Positions 1 through 7,947 of a stretch of DNA of 10,048 nt are shown here, one piece after another (positions within the stretch are counted from its first letter, which is position 1; each line of letters opens with the position of its first letter). The stretch comes from Bacteroidales bacterium UBA6244 (GTDB lineage: Bacteria; Bacteroidota; Bacteroidia; Bacteroidales; F082). The notes beneath the pieces were generated by a model, which saw only the letters and a program-made list of their open reading frames with translations, was not told the DNA's origin and did no database searches. The position numbers and the translations under genes are program-made. Location of the stretch: the NCBI GenBank assembly GCA_002440885.1, contig DJVY01000005.1:1-10048 (forward strand). Reading direction: 5' to 3'.

Positions 1-180
1 ACTGCAACAAAGCTGGCCAAAGGAGTGCACCTGACCGCTGAGATTCCGGGATGGTTTTCAGATAACTACTTTGACGTACCACCGGGCGACAGTGTGCGGG
101 TGGTATTTTATCCTGAAGCACATGAGCCAAAAGCAGAACATTTTAAAATCGCGCATGTTTACAACGACGTGTGTCGGTAA
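1..180 (+). CDS. Beta-mannosidase (glycoside hydrolase family 2), C-terminal end only
   Basis: Partial gene: the last 59 codons of a plus-strand reading frame that is open from base 1 and ends with TAA at 178-180. The peptide contains IPGWFSDNYFDVPPGDS followed by VRVVFYP. This resembles the C-terminal immunoglobulin-like domain of GH2 beta-mannosidases, where an IPG-FSDN motif and a short beta-strand ending in FYP occur near the C-terminus (animal lysosomal beta-mannosidase has a comparable end). Family members remove terminal beta-mannose from oligosaccharides. The catalytic domain lies outside the window, so activity and localisation cannot be judged. Another GH2 member, such as an exo-glucosaminidase, is the main alternative. 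The last 22 bases overlap the end of the convergent hybrid kinase gene. Confidence 0.75.
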   Translation, partial: TATKLAKGVHLTAEIPGWFSDNYFDVPPGDSVRVVFYPEAHEPKAEHFKIAHVYNDVCR

Positions 181-3100
181 ATCATTTCGAGTAATTTTTC
201 TTTGTTTACAGGCTTGGTGATATAGTCATCGCAACCGGCATCCAATGCTTTTTCCCTATCTCCTGGTAGGGCATTGGCGGTTTGGGCAATAATTTTTACT
301 GTGCTGTTAAACTTCCTTATTTCCCGTGTGGCTGTTGCGCCGTCCATGTCAGGCATTTTTATGTCCATGAGTATCAGGTCGATGTCAGGATTATTTCGGG
401 CTAAATCGAGGGCTTCGTTCCCGGAATGAGCCATCAGTGTCTTTCTTGCATATTTTTCGAGTACGATGGAGAAATACATACAGGCTGATTCATCGTCCTC
501 TACAATTAAAACTTTTAGTTTGCGTGTTGGAACATCTTGTTTTTCTGCCACTTCCTCCTCTTGACTCACAGGTGCGGATTTGGTGACAGGTAAGGTAAAA
601 TAAAAGGTAGAACCTTGTCCGACCGTTGATTCTACTCTGATTTTGCCGCCAAGCATTTCAACGTAGGATTTACTTATCGAGAGCCCTAAGCCTGAGCCCT
701 GTAAGGCCATTTTATCGGCAATGTCAGCCTGAATAAACCGATCGAAAATAGCTTGCTGACGGTCGTTTGGAATTCCGATACCCGTATCATTCACATAAAA
801 CTCCATGAATTTCTCTCCTCTGTTGCAGCCCATGTGTATTTCACCCTGATCAGTATATTTAATGGCGTTTTTTATCAGATTCGTCATTATTGAAACAAAT
901 TTAACCTGATCTGTCTCTATCCATTCCTCATTCAGGCTATCCTGGTTATCGAGAACAAATTCCAATCCTTTTTTATCAGCCTCACCTGAAAAGAAGTAAA
1001 ACAAATCGGTCATCACATGAATGACATTGGTCGGGGCAATTGTTTTGGTTACCTGTCCGGTTTCAATCTTCGAAATCTCAATGATGTCGTTCACCGTGTT
1101 AAGCATACGGTTTCCACTTTTTTGAATGATTTCGATGTATTTGTCTTTCTCTTTACCACTCAGCCGGGGCTCGGTAAGCAGTTCGGTGAAACCGAGGATT
1201 CCATTCATGGGTGTTCTGATTTCGTGACTCATGTTGGCCAGAAAAGCTGATTTGAGTCGATCGCTTTCTTCCGCTTTTTCTTTGGCTTCGATGAGGTCTT
1301 CCAACATTTTTTTCTTCTTGGTGATGTCTTCTTTCACGCCAACGAAGTGTGTAATCTCATTCTTTTCGTTAACAATGGGCGATATAACAACAGATTCCCA
1401 GTAGAGTTCTCCATTTTTCTTTTTGTTCATCACCTGTCCTTCCCAATCTTTCCCGCTCAGGATGGTGTTCCACATTTCTTCGTAAAAGCTATGAGGCTGG
1501 ACTCCTGATTTCAGGATGTGCGGATTTTCACCTTTCGCTTCTTCAAAGGTATAGCCGGTAATGGCTGTAAAAGTAGGATTAACGTACTCAATAATGCCAT
1601 CCTGGTTGGTAATCACAATTGAAACAGGATTTTGTTCTACCGCACGGCTAAGCAGCTTAAGTTGTTTCTCGGTAGTGTTTTTTTCAGTGACATCGCGGAT
1701 AAAGGCTCCGATTCCGGTTTTGTTATTGCCCAGATCGATAGGGAATTTAAGGGTTTCAAAAATCCGGGCTCCCCAAACTTCTTCACACGTGCATACCTTG
1801 CCCGATTCGCGAACCAGCTTGTTGGATGTCTCACAGGCCTGAGCCAAATTGGGTGGAAGCAGCTCAGAGATGGTTTTGCCTTGGATAGCTTCGTCGGGAA
1901 CATCCAATAGATTTATAAAGGTCTTGTTCGCGAACAGCAATTTTCCTTTTTCATCTTCGAGCTGCACAATATCTGAAGTTGAATTTAAAAACGATTTAAA
2001 CCGCTGTTCCGACAGTCTCAGGTTTTGTAGGTTTTTAATGCGTTCGATAAAAATGCCTATGTTGGCCGCAATGATTTTAAGGGTGTTTAAATCGTCATTA
2101 GAATAGGCGTTTTCGTTTGCATAGTCCTGAATGGCAATAACGCCAATCACAGCTGAAGTAGACGAGTCGATGAGTGGAGCACCAAGCCATACACTGGATC
2201 GTGTGCCTACAAGTTGAATGTTCTCGAGCTGGTGTAGCCTGTTCTCAATTTCTTGCGTAATAAGTTGGGCTTCACCCGTTTTTCGAATGTAATCGGTTAG
2301 GGTGTTTTTCAGTGAAATTGAATCTGTATTGGTAAAATCTTCAAACTCATCCACATGATAGGGCAACATGTATTTATCAGTTTGCTGGTCGTACAACGCG
2401 ATGTAGAAGTTGTCGGCTTTGAGAACTTTTTGCAGTTCTTTGTGAATGGCTTCGAGGTAATCCGACAAGTTTACACTGTTGAGAGAAATTCTGGATACTT
2501 GATAAAGAAACTGTTGTGTTTTTTCGATGCGTTTACGTTGGGTTACATCGCGTATGATGGCTGTAAAAAACTGACCTGCCGATGAATTCCAACTAAATAA
2601 GGATAAGTCGATGGGAAACAACCGACCTTTTTTATCTACAGCTTCGAATTCTACCGTTCGACCCCTGAGTTTCATCGATCCACTTTGAACAGCTTGACTT
2701 ACAAATCCGGCGTGCTGATTTCGGTACGTTTCCGGGACGATGAACTCAACATTTCGGCCAATTACTTCCTGTTCGTGGTGTAAAAACATGACTTCAGCGC
2801 CTTTATTCCAACTAACAATTTCGCCCTTCTCGTTGATGGTGACGATGGCATCGGTGGCCGAATCGATCAGATTGCGGTACTTTTCTTCGCTTTCACGGAG
2901 TTGTTTTTCTATTTTTTCCCTTTCAATCCTGGCCTGAAGTTTTTCGAGCGCCTCCATTACAGCAAAAGGAAGGCGTTTGATTTGTTCTTTGATTACATAA
3001 TCGTTTGCACCGGCTTTCATACATTTTACGGCTGTTTCCTCGTTCATTGAGCCGGTGAGCATGATAAATGGGATAAAACGGGACAACGATCTGGTGATTA

Positions 3101-3317
3101 ACAGGGCGCTCATGCCATCGAAGGCCGGCATGGCATAATCTGAGATGATGAGGTCAGGAGTAAAATCAGTGATTTCCTTTCTGAATCCCTCTTCGGTGTC
3201 AACCACGCGATAGTCGAATTGAATGCCTCCTTTTCTAATTTCGTGTAAGGCCAATTCCACATCGGTGGGAATGTCTTCGGCAAAAAGTATGCGTATAGGT
3301 CTTTCGTTGTGGTGCAT
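159..3317 (-). CDS. Soluble hybrid histidine kinase, REC-PAS-GAF-PAS-PAS-HisKA-HATPase-REC
   Basis: 1052 residues, ATG at 3317, no membrane segment, so cytoplasmic. An N-terminal receiver (about 8-122) has acidic residues E14 and D15, phospho-acceptor D60 in LIISDYAMP, T88 and K110. A PAS follows (142-265), then a GAF (about 280-430) and two more PAS (438-545, 556-668). The kinase core has H698 in NMSHEIRTP (HisKA 688-756), N-box N813/N817, DTGIG at 844-848 and GSGLGL at 874-879. A complete C-terminal receiver (935-1050) has E940/D941, D985 in LILMDIKMP, T1013 and K1035. All key residues for autophosphorylation and transfer to the C-terminal receiver are present. The N-terminal receiver probably makes kinase activity responsive to an upstream phosphodonor (inference). 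It lies 106 bp after the single-domain receiver gene. That gap shows no convincing promoter or terminator, so co-transcription is likely but unproven. Ligands of the PAS and GAF domains are unknown. Confidence 0.95.
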   Translation of the reverse strand: MHHNERPIRILFAEDIPTDVELALHEIRKGGIQFDYRVVDTEEGFRKEITDFTPDLIISDYAMPAFDGMSALLITRSLSRFIPFIMLTGSMNEETAVKCMKAGANDYVIKEQIKRLPFAVMEALEKLQARIEREKIEKQLRESEEKYRNLIDSATDAIVTINEKGEIVSWNKGAEVMFLHHEQEVIGRNVEFIVPETYRNQHAGFVSQAVQSGSMKLRGRTVEFEAVDKKGRLFPIDLSLFSWNSSAGQFFTAIIRDVTQRKRIEKTQQFLYQVSRISLNSVNLSDYLEAIHKELQKVLKADNFYIALYDQQTDKYMLPYHVDEFEDFTNTDSISLKNTLTDYIRKTGEAQLITQEIENRLHQLENIQLVGTRSSVWLGAPLIDSSTSAVIGVIAIQDYANENAYSNDDLNTLKIIAANIGIFIERIKNLQNLRLSEQRFKSFLNSTSDIVQLEDEKGKLLFANKTFINLLDVPDEAIQGKTISELLPPNLAQACETSNKLVRESGKVCTCEEVWGARIFETLKFPIDLGNNKTGIGAFIRDVTEKNTTEKQLKLLSRAVEQNPVSIVITNQDGIIEYVNPTFTAITGYTFEEAKGENPHILKSGVQPHSFYEEMWNTILSGKDWEGQVMNKKKNGELYWESVVISPIVNEKNEITHFVGVKEDITKKKKMLEDLIEAKEKAEESDRLKSAFLANMSHEIRTPMNGILGFTELLTEPRLSGKEKDKYIEIIQKSGNRMLNTVNDIIEISKIETGQVTKTIAPTNVIHVMTDLFYFFSGEADKKGLEFVLDNQDSLNEEWIETDQVKFVSIMTNLIKNAIKYTDQGEIHMGCNRGEKFMEFYVNDTGIGIPNDRQQAIFDRFIQADIADKMALQGSGLGLSISKSYVEMLGGKIRVESTVGQGSTFYFTLPVTKSAPVSQEEEVAEKQDVPTRKLKVLIVEDDESACMYFSIVLEKYARKTLMAHSGNEALDLARNNPDIDLILMDIKMPDMDGATATREIRKFNSTVKIIAQTANALPGDREKALDAGCDDYITKPVNKEKLLEMIYRHTSL

Positions 3318-3423
3318 AGTGTTTATATTTGCGATAATAACCAGTGATGGTTTACGGCCTAAAAGTAATTATTTTTATTCGTTATTCCGTATGTCATTTA
3401 TATGGGGAATGCCTTTTCGCAAT

Positions 3424-3864
3424 TCAAGGGAGTTGATTCAGTAGCAGCCAGTAAAAACCAAGGTCGCGCACCGCTTCTACAAACTTTTCAAAATCAACTG
3501 GTTTAACGATGTAGCTGTTAACCCCAAGTTGATAACTTTCGATGATGTCGGACTCCTCCTTAGAAGAAGTAAGCACGATTACCGGAATAATTTTGGTTTC
3601 AGGATGGCTTTTGATTTCTTTCAGTACCTCGAGTCCGTTAATTTTTGGGAGTTTGAGGTCGAGTAAAATTATTTTTGGTCGTGAGTCTTTATTTTTGGTC
3701 GCATATTGACCCTTCTTGAAGAGGTAATCCAGCGCTTCCTCTCCATCTTCTACCACCAGTATTTTATTGGTTAGGTTGTTTTTTTTAAAAGCCCTGAGTG
3801 CCATTTCGGCATCGCTGGGATTGTCTTCAACTATCAGAATTTCGACTTGATTAATTTCGTCCAT
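3424..3864 (-). CDS. Single-domain response regulator, Rcp1 type
   Basis: 146 residues, ATG at 3864, one receiver domain and nothing else. Acidic pocket E13/D14 in ILIVEDNPSDAE, phospho-acceptor D69 in IILLDLKLPK, T99 in VIVLTSS and K121-P122 are all intact. The C-terminus, FYWLLLNQLP, is typical of the receiver family that includes cyanobacterial Rcp1, the partner of phytochrome Cph1; in that family the C-terminal helix often ends with a WLLLNEPP-like segment. The start lies 28 bp downstream of the flytrap kinase stop, so the kinase is the obvious phosphodonor (inference). With no output domain, it must act by protein-protein contact or as a phosphate shuttle or sink. One possible recipient is the hybrid kinase encoded next. 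That would need a histidine phosphotransfer step, and no HPt domain is encoded here. Confidence 0.95.
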   Translation of the reverse strand: MDEINQVEILIVEDNPSDAEMALRAFKKNNLTNKILVVEDGEEALDYLFKKGQYATKNKDSRPKIILLDLKLPKINGLEVLKEIKSHPETKIIPVIVLTSSKEESDIIESYQLGVNSYIVKPVDFEKFVEAVRDLGFYWLLLNQLP

Positions 3865-3892
3865 GTTTATGCGGTTTTAAAGTTAAACTTAA

Positions 3893-6127
3893 TTACTGTT
3901 TTGGTAATGCAAAATAGAACCGTGCGCCCTGATCAACTTGTCCTTCGGCCCACACGCGTCCGCCATGCCTGATGATGATTCTCTTTACAATGGCCAGTCC
4001 CACACCAGTGCCCTCAAACTCATTATCGCGATGCAGGCGTTGAAACATGCCAAAAAGCTTGTCCTTGTATTTTTCATTAAAACCGGCACCTGAGTCACAA
4101 ATTTTATAAACGACCTCGTCTTTAGAGTCTTCGGCTGTAATTTCAATATTTTTTACACTTGCTTTTGAACTGTATTTAAGGGCGTTGCCAATCAGGTTTT
4201 GCCAAACCTGGGTGAGTAAAGTAACGTCACCCTTTATCGAAGGCAAATTTTTAATCTCAAAATTAAAATCCTGTTTTTCATTTGTTGTGGCCATATCCTC
4301 AAAAGCGCGTGTGGCCATTTGTTTCATATCAACCGTTGTATAAACCAGATCTGCTTTGGTAACGCGCGACAAACTGAGTAAATCCGTGATAAGTTTATCC
4401 ATTTTAATGGCATTTTTCTTAATGGTGTCCAGGTAGCGTCTTCCTTCCTGATCCAGTTTGTCGGCGTAGTCTTCGAGCAGGAAGTTCGAAAACCCGTTGA
4501 TGGCGCGCATGGGAGCTCTTAAATCGTGCGAAACGCTATAAGTAAAGGCTTCCAGTTCTTTGTTCGAGAGTTCAAGTTTGCGGCGTTCATTTTTAAGCTC
4601 AGAGGCAATTCTGTTCAGGTCTTCCACCATGTAAAGCATGGCCTGTTGACTTTTGTCGAGTTTTAGGACTTTCTCATTTAGCTCAGCAGTACGTTTTTCA
4701 ACAGTCAGCTCAAGCTCTTCGGTTAGTTTTAAAAGCTCCTTCTCTGTTCGTTTTTTATCGGAAATATCCCAAAAAGTGACCACAGCTCCAACAACCTGTT
4801 CTCCTTGTTGTATGGGATAGGAGTAATACTCCACCGGAAAACTGCTCCCATCTTTTTTCCATAAAACTTCCTTATCGATATGCGTTTTCTTACCTGCGAT
4901 AAAAGAATTGTAAATTGCGCATTCATCAATAGGATAGTTGCTCCCATCGACTTTTGAATGATGGATCAGGTGATGCACATTTTTTCCTATGATCTCTGAG
5001 TCGTTATCGTAACCAAGTAACTCGATGGCCGATTTGTTGATGAGCGTGCAATTACCATTTTTGTCGATGCCGTAAATTCCCTCGGCGGTGGAGTCGAGCA
5101 ACAGTCTGATCTGGTCTTCGGATGCAGCAAGTTTTTCTTGTTTCAACGTTAGTTCATGCCAGGTGTTTTTGTGGTTGGTAATTTCGTTTCTGAGCCTTCG
5201 GGTTCTTCTTTTAACTTCTTTTCTTAAGACAAGCACCCAGAGGACAACCATAATTATCACCAGCGGAAAAAAGATAAACAGAGCCACCCTCACGACATCC
5301 TCAGTGCTCAATTCTTCTTTAATAACAGGTCCAAACCATTTAAAATAAATGTGCTGGTAAGTGTCGTTGGCTATTACCACCGACAGCCCCTCATTTAGAT
5401 GATTAAGCAGCTCCTGATTTCCCTTTTTTACCGCAAAGCAGAAGTCTTGCCTGAAATCAGGCAGGTTAATGTCGAGTGGTTTTATCGTGTTAATTTCCAT
5501 GTTTTCAAGAAGACGCAACCCCATAACCCGTTGGGTAATAACGGCATCACCTTCGCCGTTGGCCAGCATCTGAAACGCTTCTTCGAAAGTGTTGGTATGG
5601 ATAATTGTCTTAGCAAGCCTTGCCCGGTCTGCATACTCATCTGCATTATCTCCTTTCATGACAATGAGTTTTTTTTCGGTCAAGTCTTCCAGTGAGAGGA
5701 TGTCTTTGGTGTCCTTCCTTACGAAGATAGCTCCATGCAATTTAAGATAAGGCAAGGTGAAATCGAATATTTCTTCGCGTTCAGGTGTTCGTCCAACCAA
5801 AGGGAGAGCGTCAATTTTTCCGTTAGCCAGTTCGTTTTTTATCACCTCCCAGATGCCGATTTTTATCTTTACCTGAAGCCCGGCGGCTTTAGCTGCTGCC
5901 ATAAAAAGTTCTAATGAAAAACCATCGGGTTGGCCATTTTCATCAACAATACAATAAGGAGGGTAATCAGGTTCTGAGCCAATGAGTATGGTATCGAAGT
6001 TGGGGTAACCTTTCAAAAAGTTATGGTCGACCAAAGTGTCCGGATGACTAAAAGCAATTAAATGTGCCACCATCAGCAGGGCAAGGGTAATTATCCGGAA
6101 CTCTAGATTGCCTTTATTTTCGCTCAT
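3893..6127 (-). CDS. Membrane histidine kinase with periplasmic solute-binding (Venus flytrap) sensor and PAS domain
   Basis: 744 residues. A signal or anchor helix (about 12-27) precedes a family 3 solute-binding domain (about 45-268) with SEPDYPPYCI, GFSLELFMAAAK, TPEREEIFDFT and a closing YFKWFG, much like glutamine-binding protein GlnH. A transmembrane helix (280-301), a short coil, one PAS (337-458) and a long coil (456-525) lead to HisKA with H534 in YSVSHDLRAPMRAI. The ATPase domain has N644/N648, DSGAGF at 678-683 and GTGVGLAIVKR from 706. The SHDLRAP and DxGxGF patterns belong to the phytochrome-like kinase group. The domain order recalls BvgS/EvgS but with one flytrap and no receiver or HPt. 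It probably senses a small periplasmic solute and phosphorylates the receiver encoded 28 bp downstream (inference). Its ATG overlaps the preceding TGA as ATGA, implying translational coupling. R117 of the flytrap is retained, but Q199 stands where GlnH has the amino-group-binding Asp. Confidence 0.95.
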   Translation of the reverse strand: MSENKGNLEFRIITLALLMVAHLIAFSHPDTLVDHNFLKGYPNFDTILIGSEPDYPPYCIVDENGQPDGFSLELFMAAAKAAGLQVKIKIGIWEVIKNELANGKIDALPLVGRTPEREEIFDFTLPYLKLHGAIFVRKDTKDILSLEDLTEKKLIVMKGDNADEYADRARLAKTIIHTNTFEEAFQMLANGEGDAVITQRVMGLRLLENMEINTIKPLDINLPDFRQDFCFAVKKGNQELLNHLNEGLSVVIANDTYQHIYFKWFGPVIKEELSTEDVVRVALFIFFPLVIIMVVLWVLVLRKEVKRRTRRLRNEITNHKNTWHELTLKQEKLAASEDQIRLLLDSTAEGIYGIDKNGNCTLINKSAIELLGYDNDSEIIGKNVHHLIHHSKVDGSNYPIDECAIYNSFIAGKKTHIDKEVLWKKDGSSFPVEYYSYPIQQGEQVVGAVVTFWDISDKKRTEKELLKLTEELELTVEKRTAELNEKVLKLDKSQQAMLYMVEDLNRIASELKNERRKLELSNKELEAFTYSVSHDLRAPMRAINGFSNFLLEDYADKLDQEGRRYLDTIKKNAIKMDKLITDLLSLSRVTKADLVYTTVDMKQMATRAFEDMATTNEKQDFNFEIKNLPSIKGDVTLLTQVWQNLIGNALKYSSKASVKNIEITAEDSKDEVVYKICDSGAGFNEKYKDKLFGMFQRLHRDNEFEGTGVGLAIVKRIIIRHGGRVWAEGQVDQGARFYFALPKQ

Positions 6128-7947
6128 GATTTGGATGCTTTTAGTTTTTCCTTCAACACCTTGATTTCGTTCCTGAGCTCTTCCATGCGCAGCTCGCGTT
6201 CAATGGTCACATCGTAGAAGTGCTCCAGTTCGGCGATACGTGCATTCAACTCTTTGGTTTTTTCGGCAACCTGCATCTCAAGGTGGTTCTTCAGGTTTCT
6301 TAGCTCCGTTTCGGCTTCTTTTCGCTCGGTGATGTCCAGCACGATGGCTGCAAAAAGCTGTTCCTGATCATCGGTGATAAGTTGCAGTTGTACTACTGCA
6401 TCGTACCATGATCCATCTTTTCTAAAATGTCGTGTTTCGAAAGATGTTTCACCCTTTTCTCCCAATAGTAGGGGGTTGATTATCCTTGTAAATTCATCCT
6501 CCGACAAATTGAGTTTGAGGTGCAATGGAGTCATTTGTTTCAATTCGTCCAATGAATACCCCGTGTTATTAAGGGCAGCGGTGTTGGCATCAATAAACCT
6601 GTGATAAATTGTATCGAACAAATAAATTTCATTCAGCGAATGCTCCACGATGCTAACAAGTCGGTTAATCCTGACTGCGGCTTGTTTTTCTTCAGTGATG
6701 TCATTTACAAAACCAAGAAATCGGGTTTGACTCAGCTTAACAGCTCTAACAGTCCAATAACGCTTTTCTCCATTTTTTGTAATGAAAGCAAAATTGCCGA
6801 TAGCCTGACCTTCTTGGACAACACGTGTAAAATGATCAAAACCTGCGGATTGGTGTTCTGGAGCTGTAAGGTTTGAAATGCTTTGGCCAATAATTTCCGA
6901 ATCGTTGTAGCCAGTAATCTGGCAGGCTTTCGAGTTTGCTTCCAGGTATTCCCCTCTTTCATTGACCACGAAAATACCATAGGGCGCATTGTCGATGTAC
7001 TGTTTAAACTTGTTTTCTCCTTCTCTGAGCTTAATATTCGACTGCCGCAGTTTTCGGGTATTTGACCGTACTTGCTTTCTCGACATAAGGATAGCCATCA
7101 ATGCAATCAAGCCGATTCCAATGAATAACAGTGTGATTAATTGGTAGTTGACTCTGGCGGGGGCGAACAATGCATTTTTTAAATACTGGTTAAGGGTTTG
7201 ATAATACAGTGAACGCGGTGTGTTTTTCCAGTCATACAGATAAGTGTCAATGGCTTGGATAAGATGCTGATGGGTTCCTTTTTTTACTCCGAAATGCAAC
7301 GAAGCAGGGTTAAATATGAGGTTGGTTTTTTCGAGTTGAAAAGCCTCTCGGTAAGTTTCACCAAAGGAGTAGTTTGCGAGGGCAATGTCGGTCGAGTCGT
7401 TGTGAACCATCGAAAAGGCTTGTTGAAAGGAATGCGTAGGCACTTCTGAATAAGGAATGTTAAAACCCCTCATCAGCTGGTTGAAAGTTTTTTGCTGTAT
7501 GCTTCCTTCCACTACGGCTACCCGCTTATGCGCTATATCTGGTAGACGTTGTATGTCCACACCTTTTCTAGCATAGCCTTGCGACCAACTTTCGATAACG
7601 GCCTGCTCGCTGAAATCAATTTGGCTGCTTCTTCCTGCCGTGAAAGCCACGTCGGGGAGCAAATCGATAACGCCTGTTTCCAGATTTAACAGACATTCGT
7701 TCCAACTGGCAGGAACGTAAGTTAACTCCCAGTTTTCGTTTCTGGCCATTTCGGCGAGTAAATCGACAAATATACCTTTCGGAACACCTTCTTCATTTAT
7801 CCAGACTTTAGGCGGATTTTGATAAATACCTACCCTGATTTCAGTTTGCGGCTTTGTTTCCTGGGCAACTGAAGGCATACAAAAAAAGCCAACCGACAAA
7901 AGAAGAAGTATAATACACGACTTAAAAATTGGTCTAAGATTATTCAT
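6124..7947 (-). CDS. Membrane sensor with periplasmic solute-binding domain, two PAS domains and terminal coiled coil, no kinase
   Basis: 607 residues. A signal peptide or anchor (about 8-28, ending PSVAQE) is followed by a family 3 solute-binding domain (36-258) with IRVGIYQNPPKVW, GIFVDLLAEMA, IDLLPDVAFTAGR and IDFS. One transmembrane helix (about 268-290) leads to PAS domains at 313-420 and 431-542. The protein ends in a charged helix (541-604) containing LEMQVAEKTKELNARIAEL and then TIERELRMEELRNEI. There is no histidine-containing dimerisation domain, ATPase, GGDEF, EAL or DNA-binding domain, and the reading frame closes cleanly against the next gene, so this looks like a complete kinase-less sensor rather than a broken kinase. 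It overlaps the upstream gene by 8 nt and the kinase gene downstream by 4 nt. Its likely role is an accessory subunit that modulates the flytrap kinase (inference). The flytrap keeps R106 of the ligand-carboxylate motif; N192 stands where GlnH has the amino-binding Asp. Confidence 0.93.
   Translation of the reverse strand: MNNLRPIFKSCIILLLLSVGFFCMPSVAQETKPQTEIRVGIYQNPPKVWINEEGVPKGIFVDLLAEMARNENWELTYVPASWNECLLNLETGVIDLLPDVAFTAGRSSQIDFSEQAVIESWSQGYARKGVDIQRLPDIAHKRVAVVEGSIQQKTFNQLMRGFNIPYSEVPTHSFQQAFSMVHNDSTDIALANYSFGETYREAFQLEKTNLIFNPASLHFGVKKGTHQHLIQAIDTYLYDWKNTPRSLYYQTLNQYLKNALFAPARVNYQLITLLFIGIGLIALMAILMSRKQVRSNTRKLRQSNIKLREGENKFKQYIDNAPYGIFVVNERGEYLEANSKACQITGYNDSEIIGQSISNLTAPEHQSAGFDHFTRVVQEGQAIGNFAFITKNGEKRYWTVRAVKLSQTRFLGFVNDITEEKQAAVRINRLVSIVEHSLNEIYLFDTIYHRFIDANTAALNNTGYSLDELKQMTPLHLKLNLSEDEFTRIINPLLLGEKGETSFETRHFRKDGSWYDAVVQLQLITDDQEQLFAAIVLDITERKEAETELRNLKNHLEMQVAEKTKELNARIAELEHFYDVTIERELRMEELRNEIKVLKEKLKASKS

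Noticed and set aside
165..176. Short CGAC-GTGT-GTCG hairpin at the convergent gene ends
   Set aside because: A 4-bp stem inside coding sequence with no adjacent T-run; too weak to call a terminator.
3360..3367. TACTTTTA on the minus strand upstream of the hybrid kinase, considered as a -7 promoter element
   Set aside because: It lacks the final G of TAnnTTTG and has no TTTG 19-21 bases upstream.
3384..3410. Possible hairpin (ATTCC/GGAAT) between the receiver and hybrid kinase genes, considered as a terminator
   Set aside because: Only 5 bp of stem with a 17-base loop and no T-run directly after it on the minus strand.
3670..3701. 12-bp direct repeat TATTTTTGGTCG at 3670-3681 and 3690-3701
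   Set aside because: It lies in the receiver coding sequence, is read in two different frames (20-bp spacing), and the protein loop has normal length for the family; probably chance.
5088..5348. Plus-strand open frames opposite the sensor genes (for example 86 codons here)
   Set aside because: They lie wholly antisense to well-supported coding sequence, show no recognisable motifs, and lack promoters.
6732..6989. Alternative minus-strand frame of 85 codons within the 607-residue sensor
   Set aside because: It overlaps a clear PAS domain in another frame; no sign of a frameshift or independent protein features.
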